From positions 1 through 6,374 of the forward strand of contig PXBM01000279.1 in NCBI GenBank assembly GCA_003566935.1: a stretch of DNA of 6,374 bases. Reading direction: 5' to 3'. The DNA is from Syntrophomonadaceae bacterium (lineage in GTDB: Bacteria; Bacillota; Dethiobacteria; DTU022). The notes under the pieces were generated by a model that was not told the DNA's origin, searched no databases, and saw only the letters and a program-made list of their open reading frames with translations. Of this stretch, positions 1-6,093 are shown one piece after another (the first letter of the stretch is position 1; every line of letters starts with the position of its first letter). The translations under genes and the position numbers were made by a program.

Positions 1-1
1 G

Positions 2-202
2 GAGCTGGCTTCTGTTGCAACCGAGCAATTAGAATTTAGAAAAGAACACTATGTAATCAGTGAGCATGGTGCAGCGCTGGAGAAAGCTCTTGAGTTGGCC
101 GGGCCGGAAGACGCCATACTGGTAACCGGTTCACTTTATACTGTCAGTGATGTTCGCGCTTACTGGCAGGATAGCAGGTCTAACAAAGTTAAACTCCAGT
201 GA
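2..202 (+). CDS. folC: C-terminal end of a folylpolyglutamate synthase / dihydrofolate synthase (partial, 5' end outside window)
   Basis: The reading frame is open from the left edge and ends at TGA 200-202, giving 66 residues. The segment ILVTGSLYTVSDVRAYW matches the closing part of the FolC/Mur-ligase C-terminal domain, where a strand ending in V-T-G-S-L-Y is followed by a helix containing V-R. The preceding stretch, with two short helices and a P-E-D-A turn, also fits that domain. FolC adds glutamate to folates in the cytoplasm using ATP. The catalytic ATP-binding and central domains lie outside the window, so the full product cannot be checked. The gene is on the same strand as rnfC, with a 121-nt spacer between them. 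It has no functional link to Rnf and is probably just the upstream neighbour. The call rests on this short tail only. Confidence 0.72.
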   Translation, partial: ELASVATEQLEFRKEHYVISEHGAALEKALELAGPEDAILVTGSLYTVSDVRAYWQDSRSNKVKLQ

Positions 203-243
203 CATAGAGTCGGAGTACTTAAAAAACGAAGTAATTTGCAGGA

Positions 244-265
244 CTTTCAAGAGATTTCTCGAAAG
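244..265. repeat. 22-bp imperfect palindrome in the folC-rnfC spacer (possible operator or weak hairpin)
   Basis: Arms CTTTC (244-248) and GAAAG (261-265) enclose a further near-symmetric core. Pairing the two halves gives nine Watson-Crick pairs, one G-T pair and one A-C mismatch across 22 bases, with no loop left in the DNA form. No run of T follows, so a classic intrinsic terminator for folC is unlikely. The site lies about 60-80 nt before the rnfC start, where a transcription-factor operator would be expected. About 25 nt downstream is a weak extended -10-like string, TGCTATTAA (290-298), without a convincing -35 box. The role is unknown. The symmetry is seen; any regulatory function is inference. 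Confidence 0.35.
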
Positions 266-304
266 TGTAGTAGGTATTTGTTTGTCGCATGCTATTAAAC
301 AAGG

Positions 305-313
305 AAAGGGTGA
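305..313 (+). promoter_or_regulatory. ribosome binding site that decides the rnfC start
   Basis: AAAGGGTGA is close to the Shine-Dalgarno consensus AAAGGAGGTGA and ends 10 nt before ATG 324. The same reading frame is open back to an ATG at 147, but that start has no such site, lies inside the folC coding region and would add 59 residues with no RnfC similarity. The site therefore supports 324 as the real start. Confidence 0.55.
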
Positions 314-323
314 ACAGAGTCAA

Positions 324-1646
324 ATGAGCAGCACCATCTTTAAAGGAGGCGTTCATCCGGAATACCACAAGGAGCTAACCGCAGAAATGGCGGTAAACGA
401 GATGAAACTCCCCGAAACAGTGGTGATTCCCCTTCAACAGCATATTGGTGCTCCCTGTGAGCCGCTCGAGTCGATTGAAGTTGGCTCGGAAGTAAAGAAA
501 GGCCAGAAAATAGCTGAAAGCAGCGGTTTTGTTTCTGCGCCGATTCACGCCAGTGTGTCTGGTAAGGTTACAGCAATTGGGCCCTATAACCATCCCCTGG
601 GCCGCCCCGTTGAGGCTATAACAATCGAGTCAGACGGTCAGGATAAGTGGGACGAGAACATCAAGGCTCCTGAGAGTAATGATAATCTCAGTCCTGAAGA
701 TCTTCGTAAACTTGTCCGGGAAGCGGGTATTGTTGGTCTCGGTGGAGCAACTTTCCCCGCACATGTTAAGCTGTCACCTCCCGAAGGAAAGAAAATTGAT
801 ATTGTTGTTATTAACGGAGCGGAATGTGAACCATATCTGACTGCCGATTATCGGGTCATGCTGGAGCAGGCTGAAAAGATTGTTTTCGGCCTGAAGATAA
901 TGATTAAAGCTCTTGGCGCCGAGAAAGGTGTTATCGGTATTGAAGATAATAAGGCTGAGGCTATTAAGCTGATGGAAGAAGCTGTTGCGGAAGAGGATAG
1001 CTTGAGCGTTGAAAAACTTCATACCAAGTATCCCCAGGGCGCAGAAAAAATGCTAATCCAGGTTACTACAGGGCGTGTGGTTCCCGCCGGTGGCTTGCCG
1101 CTGGAAGTCGGAGTGGTAAATCACAATGTCGGAACGGCAATTGCCATTACAGATGCTGTCCGTGAAGGCAAACCCCTGATTGAGAGAGTTGTGACGGTGA
1201 CCGGTGCTGGTATTAATAATCCGGCAAACCTCTTGCTCCGGGTTGGGACCCTGGTTAGTGAAGTAGTCGAGCACTGTGGCGGGCTCAAAGAAAATACCCA
1301 GAAGCTGATTATTGGTGGACCGATGATGGGTTTGGCTCAACCAAGCACGGATGTTCCGGTTATTAAAGGAACTTCAGGAATCCTGGCTTTAACCGATCAG
1401 GATGTGCACCTGGCTGAGAGCAGCCCCTGTATCCGCTGTGCCAAGTGTGTTGATGCCTGTCCGGTTCAGCTTATGCCTACTTCAATTGCCCAGGCGGCAG
1501 AACATGATAAGTTTGATAAAGCTGAAAAACTTCATGCCCAGGATTGTTTTGAATGCGGCTGCTGTGCTTATGTCTGCCCTTCTAAGATACCTTTAACCCA
1601 GTGGATTAGAATTGCTAAAGCAGAAATTGCTAAAGCTAAAAAATAG
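324..1646 (+). CDS. rnfC: Rnf complex subunit RnfC (electron transport complex, NADH/FMN-binding, two ferredoxin-type clusters)
   Basis: This is the peripheral cytoplasmic subunit that exchanges electrons with NAD+/NADH. The 440-residue product has the normal family length. It begins with the typical GGVHP segment (about residues 8-12) and a biotin/lipoyl-like barrel region (about 40-85). The Nqo1/NuoF-like core carries GLGGATFP at 138-145 and NGAECEPY at 164-171, the region that binds FMN and NADH in this family. An SLBB-type segment follows from about residue 290. Two C-x2-C-x2-C-x3-C-P motifs (C369/372/375/379 and C408/411/414/418) predict two [4Fe-4S] clusters near the C-terminus. No transmembrane helix is seen. 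The two ferredoxin motifs separate it from NqrA, and the neighbours confirm Rnf. The start at 324 was chosen over the in-frame ATG at 147 because of its ribosome binding site and the family N-terminus. It is the first gene of the operon, and rnfD follows after 27 nt. Confidence 0.96.
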   Translation: MSSTIFKGGVHPEYHKELTAEMAVNEMKLPETVVIPLQQHIGAPCEPLESIEVGSEVKKGQKIAESSGFVSAPIHASVSGKVTAIGPYNHPLGRPVEAITIESDGQDKWDENIKAPESNDNLSPEDLRKLVREAGIVGLGGATFPAHVKLSPPEGKKIDIVVINGAECEPYLTADYRVMLEQAEKIVFGLKIMIKALGAEKGVIGIEDNKAEAIKLMEEAVAEEDSLSVEKLHTKYPQGAEKMLIQVTTGRVVPAGGLPLEVGVVNHNVGTAIAITDAVREGKPLIERVVTVTGAGINNPANLLLRVGTLVSEVVEHCGGLKENTQKLIIGGPMMGLAQPSTDVPVIKGTSGILALTDQDVHLAESSPCIRCAKCVDACPVQLMPTSIAQAAEHDKFDKAEKLHAQDCFECGCCAYVCPSKIPLTQWIRIAKAEIAKAKK

Positions 1647-1673
1647 CAAGCCTTTGTGCAAGGGAGGGAAGTG

Positions 1674-2645
1674 ATGGTAATGGATAAAAAAATGATTGTT
1701 TCGTCTTCTCCGCATATAAGAACAATTGAATCTGTCCAGAGTGTTATGACAGATGTCTTGATTGCCCTTTTTCCGGTATCTTTGATGGCCGTACTGCTTT
1801 TTGGCTATCAGGCCTTAATCACCATGGCTCTTTCTGTTGTTACGGCAATGGTGGTTGAAGCTCTCTGGCTGCGTAAACGAGATCTTTACAGTGATGGCAG
1901 TGCTGCGGTAACAGGACTGCTTTTTGCCTTGGTTCTGCCGCCGGCGCCACCGTGGTGGCTGATAGTTTTTGGTTCTGCATCTGCAATTATTATTGGAAAA
2001 CAGGTTTTTGGTGGAATTGGCTACAATATTTTCAATCCCGCCCTGGTCGGCAGGGCAGTGGTCCTGGTTTCATGGGGTGGTCACATGGCCGGCAATATCT
2101 GGTCACCGCCTCAGCCTTTTGCTTTCGGAACCGATGTTTCGGCGGTTACCGGGGCAACGGCGTTAGCCGAGCCTTCAGAAGCTATGAACTATAGCTTAAC
2201 CCAGCTATTTATCGGAACAGTGCCCGGTTCGCTTGGAGAAACCTCGGCCCTGGCTCTCTTAATCGGTGGATTATGGCTTCTATACAGGGGCCACATTGAC
2301 TGGCGTATTCCTGTAGGGTTCATTGGAACTGTATTTGTTATGGGCGCCCTGTTTGACGGCGGATTTTATTCGACTCACCTGGCAACAGGTCTGTTTCACG
2401 TCTTGGCCGGCGGGGTCATGATTGGTGCCCTTTACATGGCTACAGACATGGTTTCATCACCGGTAACCCCCCGGGGCAGGCTGATTTTTGGCATCGGCTG
2501 TGGCTTAATAACCATGTTAATTCGTATTTGGGGTGTATTACCCGAGGGAGTGACTTACGCGATTCTACTGATGAATGCTGTCACCCCGATTATTGACAAC
2601 TTTACAGTGCCGAGACAGTTCGGGGGGGTGAAGAAGAGTGCGTGA
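1674..2645 (+). CDS. rnfD: Rnf complex membrane subunit RnfD (covalent FMN, NqrB/RnfD family)
   Basis: This is an integral membrane flavoprotein of the ion-translocating core. The 323-residue product is strongly hydrophobic, with roughly nine or ten membrane segments. Family landmarks are the N-terminal S-S-P-H (11-14), G-Y-N-I-F-N-P-A-L-V-G-R (116-127) and the C-terminal P-V-T-P-R-G-R (263-269) followed by long helices. T-G-A-T at 159-162 is the flavinylation motif, with Thr162 the expected phosphoester-linked FMN site. In the D-x-x-[ST]-G-A-T consensus, Ser156 stands in the Asp position, and an Asp lies two residues earlier (D154). GGAGG at 1663-1667 favours ATG 1674, at 6 nt spacing. ATG 1680 (12 nt) is an alternative, and the upstream GTG 1656 is unlikely because the ribosome binding site lies inside it. 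The 3' end overlaps rnfG by 8 nt. Confidence 0.96.
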   Translation: MVMDKKMIVSSSPHIRTIESVQSVMTDVLIALFPVSLMAVLLFGYQALITMALSVVTAMVVEALWLRKRDLYSDGSAAVTGLLFALVLPPAPPWWLIVFGSASAIIIGKQVFGGIGYNIFNPALVGRAVVLVSWGGHMAGNIWSPPQPFAFGTDVSAVTGATALAEPSEAMNYSLTQLFIGTVPGSLGETSALALLIGGLWLLYRGHIDWRIPVGFIGTVFVMGALFDGGFYSTHLATGLFHVLAGGVMIGALYMATDMVSSPVTPRGRLIFGIGCGLITMLIRIWGVLPEGVTYAILLMNAVTPIIDNFTVPRQFGGVKKSA

Positions 2646-3810
2646 TATTATTAAATTATCTCTAACCCTTGCTTTGGTCGGAATTATTTCTGCTTCACTG
2701 CTTACGGCAGCACACAATGTTACCGATCCGATCATCCAGGAGAGACGCGAGGCCGATTACAGGGCAGCCCTGGAGGACTTTTTCCCCGGCTTTGACCACT
2801 TTGAGACAGAAGAACTGGACGAAGGACAGTTTGATCTGATCTATGATGAAGATGGCGACTTAATGGGGATAATGGCTACTGTGGCAGCACTTGGTTATGA
2901 TGGTGATATCGACTATAACCTTGCCCTCGACAGTGAAGGTGAGATCATAGGAGTAAGGATTATAGCACATACAGAAACCCCCGGAATCGGCGATGTGATT
3001 GAAAGAGATTCTTTTAAAGAGCAATTTGTAGGAAAGAGCTATGAAGATCCAATCACTGCAGGTGAAGACGTAGATATTATCAGTGGCGCAACCGTCAGCA
3101 CCGCGGCCATGATCAATTCAATTCGTCAGACAACCCAGGTTGTCGCAGAAAACTTCCTTGGGGTGGAAGTAGTTGAAATTGATATTGCGGAAGTGCCTGA
3201 TGGAACTTACGAGGGCAGTGCCCAGGGTTTTGCCGGCCCAATCGTAGTGGAAGTAGAAGTTTCAGACGGGGAGATAGTCAGCATAGAAGTCCTGGAGCAG
3301 GAAGAAACTGCTACATACTTTGTTGAATCCTATCCGCTGATACCGGAGCAGATCATAGAAGAGCAATCTCTTGATGTGGATACCCAGACTGGTGCTACGA
3401 TCAGTGCGGAGGGCATTGTAAATGCGGTGGAAAATGCCCTGATGGAAGCAGTGGGCATTGAAGTAGAGACTGAAGAAGAACCGGTTGAAGAAGAGCCGGT
3501 AGATGTTGATCTAGGTGAAGTGCCCGATGGCACTTATGAAGGTAGTGCTGAAGGTTTCATGGGTCCAATTGTAGTGGAAGTTGAAGTGGCAGGCGGTGAA
3601 ATCGTCAGCATAGAAATACTTGATCATGAAGAGACACCCGAGTATTTCAGGGAGGCAAACCCCTTGATACCGGAAAGAATCATGGAAGATCAGCATTTTG
3701 ATATTGACACTCAGACCGGGGCGACAGCCAGCGCTGAGGGCATTTTGAACGCTGTGCTTGATGCCCTGTCCGGTGCCCTTAATAATGGCGGCGGAGGTGA
3801 AGAAAACTAA
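2638..3810 (+). CDS. rnfG: extended RnfG: Rnf FMN subunit fused to two extra FMN-binding domains
   Basis: RnfG is a single-span membrane protein whose FMN domain faces the outer side and relays electrons in the Rnf complex. One hydrophobic helix (about residues 5-25) is followed by the family segment N-V-T-D-P-I-I-Q-E-R. The RnfG domain shows HTETPGIGD from residue 111 and D-I-I-S-G-A-T with FMN site Thr152. A normal RnfG ends soon after this, at about 200 residues; this one continues to 390. Residues 186-271 and 295-380 are two FMN_bind-like domains, each starting VPDGTYEGSA and each ending in D-T-Q-T-G-A-T with Thr254 and Thr363 as predicted flavinylation sites. An acidic linker rich in Glu (275-294) joins them. 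There is no lipobox cysteine. The start is GTG 2638 behind GGGGTGA, inside the end of rnfD. Three covalent FMNs are predicted from the motifs but not shown. An ApbE flavin transferase would be needed and is not in this window. Confidence 0.95.
   Translation: MRDIIKLSLTLALVGIISASLLTAAHNVTDPIIQERREADYRAALEDFFPGFDHFETEELDEGQFDLIYDEDGDLMGIMATVAALGYDGDIDYNLALDSEGEIIGVRIIAHTETPGIGDVIERDSFKEQFVGKSYEDPITAGEDVDIISGATVSTAAMINSIRQTTQVVAENFLGVEVVEIDIAEVPDGTYEGSAQGFAGPIVVEVEVSDGEIVSIEVLEQEETATYFVESYPLIPEQIIEEQSLDVDTQTGATISAEGIVNAVENALMEAVGIEVETEEEPVEEEPVDVDLGEVPDGTYEGSAEGFMGPIVVEVEVAGGEIVSIEILDHEETPEYFREANPLIPERIMEDQHFDIDTQTGATASAEGILNAVLDALSGALNNGGGGEEN
3193..3777 (+). repeat. tandem duplication of an FMN_bind domain inside rnfG
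   Basis: Two copies of an 86-codon unit lie at 3193-3450 and 3520-3777, offset by 327 nt (109 codons). By hand alignment without gaps, 62 of 86 residues are identical (about 72%). Synonymous positions differ widely, and identical DNA runs are short (about 10-15 nt, such as GTAGTGGAAGT), so the duplication is not recent. Conserved stretches are the domain start VPDGTYEGSA, the strand G-P-I-V-V-E-V-E-V, the turn G-E-I-V-S-I-E and the FMN motif D-T-Q-T-G-A-T. Conservation of both FMN threonines suggests that both copies are under selection as flavin domains. Confidence 0.9.
3793..3800 (+). promoter_or_regulatory. rnfE ribosome binding site embedded in the end of rnfG
   Basis: GGAGGTGA is a near-perfect Shine-Dalgarno sequence ending 9 nt before ATG 3810. 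The same bases encode part of the Gly-Gly-Glu tail of RnfG, so the glycine-rich end of that protein is at least partly dictated by the signal. With the TAATG stop-start overlap, this indicates translational coupling of rnfG and rnfE. Confidence 0.8.
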
Positions 3811-4436
3811 TGGAACAGAAAAATATTTATATTCAGGATTTAACCAGGGGCATACTAAAGGAAAACCCCGTGTTTGTTGCCCTGCTGGGGATGTGCCCGG
3901 TTTTAGGGGTCACAGGGTTCCTGTTCTATGGTTTTGGGATGGGAGTTGCTACGACACTGGTTATGATCGGTGGAGCGCTGCTGGTTTCAACTTTGCGCAA
4001 CTATATCCCGCAACAAATTCGTATCCCCTGTTTTATCGTGATTATTGCTACATTTGTGACTCTAGTGGATATGAGCCTGCTGGCTTATCAGCCGGCGCTT
4101 CATGAGGCATTAGGCGTTTTTGTGCCACTGATCGTCTGTAACTGCCTCATTCTGGGTAGGCTTGAGGCATTTTCAAGCAAGAGGCCTGTATTGCGTTCCG
4201 TTTCAGATGGAGTCGGCGCAGGCCTTGGGTTTACCCTGGCGCTGGTTCTTTTAGCCCTGGTGCGCGAAGTTTTTGGTCAAGGGACCATCCTGGGACCTGA
4301 TCCGGAAAGTGCGATTGTGCTATTCGGGGCAAATTATGAACCTATTGGTGTTTTTGCCCAACCGGCAGGTGCTTTTATCGCACTCGGCCTGCTGCTGGCA
4401 GGAGTTAACTTGTTTATGAAACGATTTAACATTTAA
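3810..4436 (+). CDS. rnfE: Rnf complex membrane subunit RnfE (NqrD/RnfE family)
   Basis: This is an integral membrane subunit that pairs with RnfA. Together they hold a [2Fe-2S] centre within the membrane that passes electrons across it. The 208-residue product has about six hydrophobic helices. The landmark G-M-C-P-V-L-G-V (27-34) contains Cys29, and P-L-I-V-C-N-C (106-112) contains Cys112. These positions match the paired cysteines known in the homologous NqrD/NqrE proteins. L-G-R-L-E-A-F (115-121) and the preceding helix distinguish RnfE from RnfA. Cys110 beside the ligand and Cys74 are additional cysteines. The ATG overlaps the rnfG stop (TAATG) and has a strong ribosome binding site at 3793-3800. 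A 50-nt spacer with a hairpin separates it from rnfA. Confidence 0.96.
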   Translation: MEQKNIYIQDLTRGILKENPVFVALLGMCPVLGVTGFLFYGFGMGVATTLVMIGGALLVSTLRNYIPQQIRIPCFIVIIATFVTLVDMSLLAYQPALHEALGVFVPLIVCNCLILGRLEAFSSKRPVLRSVSDGVGAGLGFTLALVLLALVREVFGQGTILGPDPESAIVLFGANYEPIGVFAQPAGAFIALGLLLAGVNLFMKRFNI

Positions 4437-4437
4437 T

Positions 4438-4471
4438 AGGCCGGTCCGGTTTAGTTATTTGATACCGGCCT
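4438..4471 (+). other. stem-loop between rnfE and rnfA
   Basis: AGGCCGGT (4438-4445) and ACCGGCCT (4464-4471) are perfect inverted repeats able to form an 8-bp GC-rich stem with an 18-nt loop. The 5' arm is followed by a second CCGGT copy (4446-4450) that could pair with the same 3' arm, giving an alternative shorter hairpin. The stem begins 2 nt after the rnfE stop and ends 5 nt before the rnfA Shine-Dalgarno AGGAGG. No T run follows, so a standard intrinsic terminator is unlikely in this mid-operon place. An RNA processing or stability element, or a modulator of rnfA translation, would fit. The repeat is seen; the function is inferred. Confidence 0.6.
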
Positions 4472-4486
4472 GGGCAGGAGGTTATT

Positions 4487-5068
4487 ATGGAAACTCTGCT
4501 TTCGATTATATTCATCTATATCTTTGTCGATAACTTTGTCTTGCACCGTTTTTTCGGGATTTGTCCTTTCCTTGGTGTATCCCGTAAAATGGAGACAGCA
4601 GTCGGGATGAGTATGGCAGTTATCTTTGTCATGACCATGGCTACAATGGTTACCTGGTTGCTCAATTCATTTGTCCTGGTGCGCTATGGATTGGAGTACC
4701 TGCAGATTGTTACCTTTATCCTGGTGATTGCATCACTGGTGCAGCTGGTGGAGACTGTTTTACGTAAAATCAGTCCAACCTTATACCAGGGCCTGGGTAT
4801 ATTTTTGCCCTTGATTACAACAAATTGTGCTGTTTTCGCGGTGACCCTGCTGGCTGTGCGCATGGAATTTTCCTTCGTGGAGGCGATTGTTTTTGCCGTT
4901 GCCGCCTCGGTTGGTTTTTCCCTGGCTTTAGTCATCATGGCCGGAATCCGGGAGCGAATGGAAATGGCTAAAATACCCGATGTTTTAGAAGGTTCGGCGG
5001 TTACCCTGATTACTGCGGGAATACTTTCAATTGCTTTTCTCGGTTTCCAGGGGATGCTGTCCCTGTAA
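4487..5068 (+). CDS. rnfA: Rnf complex membrane subunit RnfA (NqrE/RnfA family)
   Basis: This is the second half of the membrane pair that carries the intramembrane [2Fe-2S] centre with RnfE. The 193-residue length is typical. About six transmembrane helices are visible. The N-terminal D-N-F-V-L-H-R-F-F-G-I-C-P-F-L-G (15-30) is a hallmark of RnfA, with Cys26, and P-L-I-T-T-N-C-A-V (108-116) carries Cys114. These two Cys correspond to the conserved pair of the family. I-R-E-R-M-E near residue 154 is also typical. ATG 4487 follows AGGAGGT (4476-4482) closely, a strong signal, and no other start competes. The gene lies between rnfE (50-nt spacer with hairpin) and rnfB (57-nt spacer), less tightly packed than D-G-E. 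It has the same helix-and-cysteine plan as RnfE, in keeping with a shared ancestor. Confidence 0.96.
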   Translation: METLLSIIFIYIFVDNFVLHRFFGICPFLGVSRKMETAVGMSMAVIFVMTMATMVTWLLNSFVLVRYGLEYLQIVTFILVIASLVQLVETVLRKISPTLYQGLGIFLPLITTNCAVFAVTLLAVRMEFSFVEAIVFAVAASVGFSLALVIMAGIRERMEMAKIPDVLEGSAVTLITAGILSIAFLGFQGMLSL

Positions 5069-5125
5069 AGACAGTTTTGTTTGTCAAAAGATAAAGATTT
5101 TAACAGTTGTGAGGTGGTTTAAGCA

Positions 5126-5986
5126 ATGCTTATAGTATACGCTATTCTTGCTCTCGGCTTGGTCGGCTTATTATTTGGCCTTGGCCTGGCGGTTGCGGCA
5201 AAGGTGTTCTATGTTGAAACCGACCCCCGGGTTGATGCCGTGAAAGAGGCGGTTCCGGGAGCTAACTGTGGGGCCTGTGGTTATGCCGGTTGTGTAAAAT
5301 TTGCTGAAGCTGTAGTCAGCGGCGAGGCCGAACCTGGTGACTGTATTCCAGGTGGAGAAGAAACTGTAGCTGAGATAGCAAGGATTCTTGGTAAAGAGGT
5401 ATCCATGTCTGCTTCACCTATCGCAACGGTATTCTGCATTGGTGACAATTACCGGGCTGCCGACAATTTTATCTATCACGGTGTCCAGGATTGTGCAGTT
5501 GCCGAGAATTTTAATGGCGGGCATAAGACCTGTACTTACGGCTGCCTCGGCCTGGGCAACTGCGTCAGGGTCTGTCCCTTCGATGCTATCAGGATGGGCA
5601 CACACGGCCTGCCTGTTGTCGACGAGGAAAAATGCACCGGCTGCGGTTTGTGTGTGACAGAATGTCCACGTGATATCATCAAGCTTCTGCCGGCCGGACA
5701 ACAGGGACATCTTGTTCTCTGTACATCACAGGATCGGGGCAAAACTGTATCAAAAGCCTGTGAAGTCGGTTGTATTGCCTGCAAGGCCTGTGTAAAAGCA
5801 TGCCCGCAGGAAGCAATTGAAATGGACGGAAAGCTGGCTGTCATCGATCTTGAAAAATGTGATGATTGTGGTATATGCGCTGAAAAATGTCCGCCAGATA
5901 CTATTTATCAACGTGGTTCAATCCCTACTGAAGCAGATGCGGAAGCCGCTGCTGCGGAAAAGGAAAAAGAAGAAGCGACAGCTTAA
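5126..5986 (+). CDS. rnfB: Rnf complex subunit RnfB, multi-cluster ferredoxin-like entry subunit
   Basis: RnfB is the expected electron entry point from reduced ferredoxin. It is anchored by one N-terminal helix (about residues 4-26), with the rest on the cytoplasmic side. The Fes-type domain has C48, C51, C56 and C73. Further groups are C136/140/146/150, C170/173/176/180, C216/219/222/226 and C245/248/251/255, most ending in C-P. Four more cysteines (C104, C123, C199, C212) bring the total to 24, exactly enough for six [4Fe-4S] clusters as proposed for long clostridial-type RnfB. The product is 286 residues, longer than the proteobacterial form. The last 18 or so residues are a charged Ala/Glu/Lys tail without recognisable motifs. 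The start at ATG 5126 follows GAGGTGG (5111-5117). It is the last rnf gene, with mnhE 107 nt downstream. Confidence 0.95.
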   Translation: MLIVYAILALGLVGLLFGLGLAVAAKVFYVETDPRVDAVKEAVPGANCGACGYAGCVKFAEAVVSGEAEPGDCIPGGEETVAEIARILGKEVSMSASPIATVFCIGDNYRAADNFIYHGVQDCAVAENFNGGHKTCTYGCLGLGNCVRVCPFDAIRMGTHGLPVVDEEKCTGCGLCVTECPRDIIKLLPAGQQGHLVLCTSQDRGKTVSKACEVGCIACKACVKACPQEAIEMDGKLAVIDLEKCDDCGICAEKCPPDTIYQRGSIPTEADAEAAAAEKEKEEATA

Positions 5987-6093
5987 GACAAAGAGAAGGG
6001 CATTTTCATCTTTTAAGATACCTCCGGCTGGTCAAGTCATGTGGGGGCAGAATTGTTTTATAAATCCCGATTTTTACCGAGGTAGCTAACAAT
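5987..6093 (+). other. spacer between rnfB and mnhE; no clear terminator, weak promoter-like string
   Basis: No GC-rich hairpin followed by a T run is visible after rnfB, so transcription may continue into mnhE. A short perfect palindrome, ATCTT-TT-AAGAT, lies at 6008-6019. TATAAA (6059-6064) resembles a -10 box, but no good -35 box stands at 16-18 nt upstream. GAGGT (6079-6083) is the likely ribosome binding site for mnhE, 10 nt before its ATG. Whether mnhE has its own promoter cannot be decided here. Confidence 0.4.

Noticed and set aside
147..323. 59-residue N-terminal extension of RnfC from an upstream in-frame ATG
   Set aside because: It overlaps the folC end, has no ribosome binding site, shows no RnfC similarity, and the family N-terminus begins at ATG 324 behind AAAGGGTGA.
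3330..3533. Minus-strand open frame rich in Ser and Thr with repeated T-G-S-S-S
   Set aside because: It is the antisense reflection of the Glu/Pro linker and flanking domain of rnfG; no start signal or family features.
3758..4105. Plus-strand open frame across the rnfG-rnfE junction
   Set aside because: It lies in another frame of two well-supported genes and has no recognisable protein features.
4438..4471. Intrinsic terminator ending an rnfCDGE transcript
   Set aside because: The stem is good but no T run follows, and rnfA and rnfB are required parts of the same complex, so the element was kept only as a stem-loop.
5069..5125. Short inverted repeat TTTTG...CAAAA in the rnfA-rnfB spacer
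   Set aside because: Only five A/T-rich pairs; expected by chance in such sequence and not stable as a hairpin.
324..5986. Na+-translocating NADH:quinone oxidoreductase (Nqr) operon
   Set aside because: RnfC has two ferredoxin-type cluster motifs, a multi-cluster RnfB is present, and NqrF with its FAD/NADH domain is absent, so this is Rnf.
5817..6089. Plus-strand open frame overlapping the rnfB end and running into the spacer
   Set aside because: It is a shifted reading of the rnfB 3' end with a Lys-rich run; no ribosome binding site, and rnfB is clearly the coding frame.
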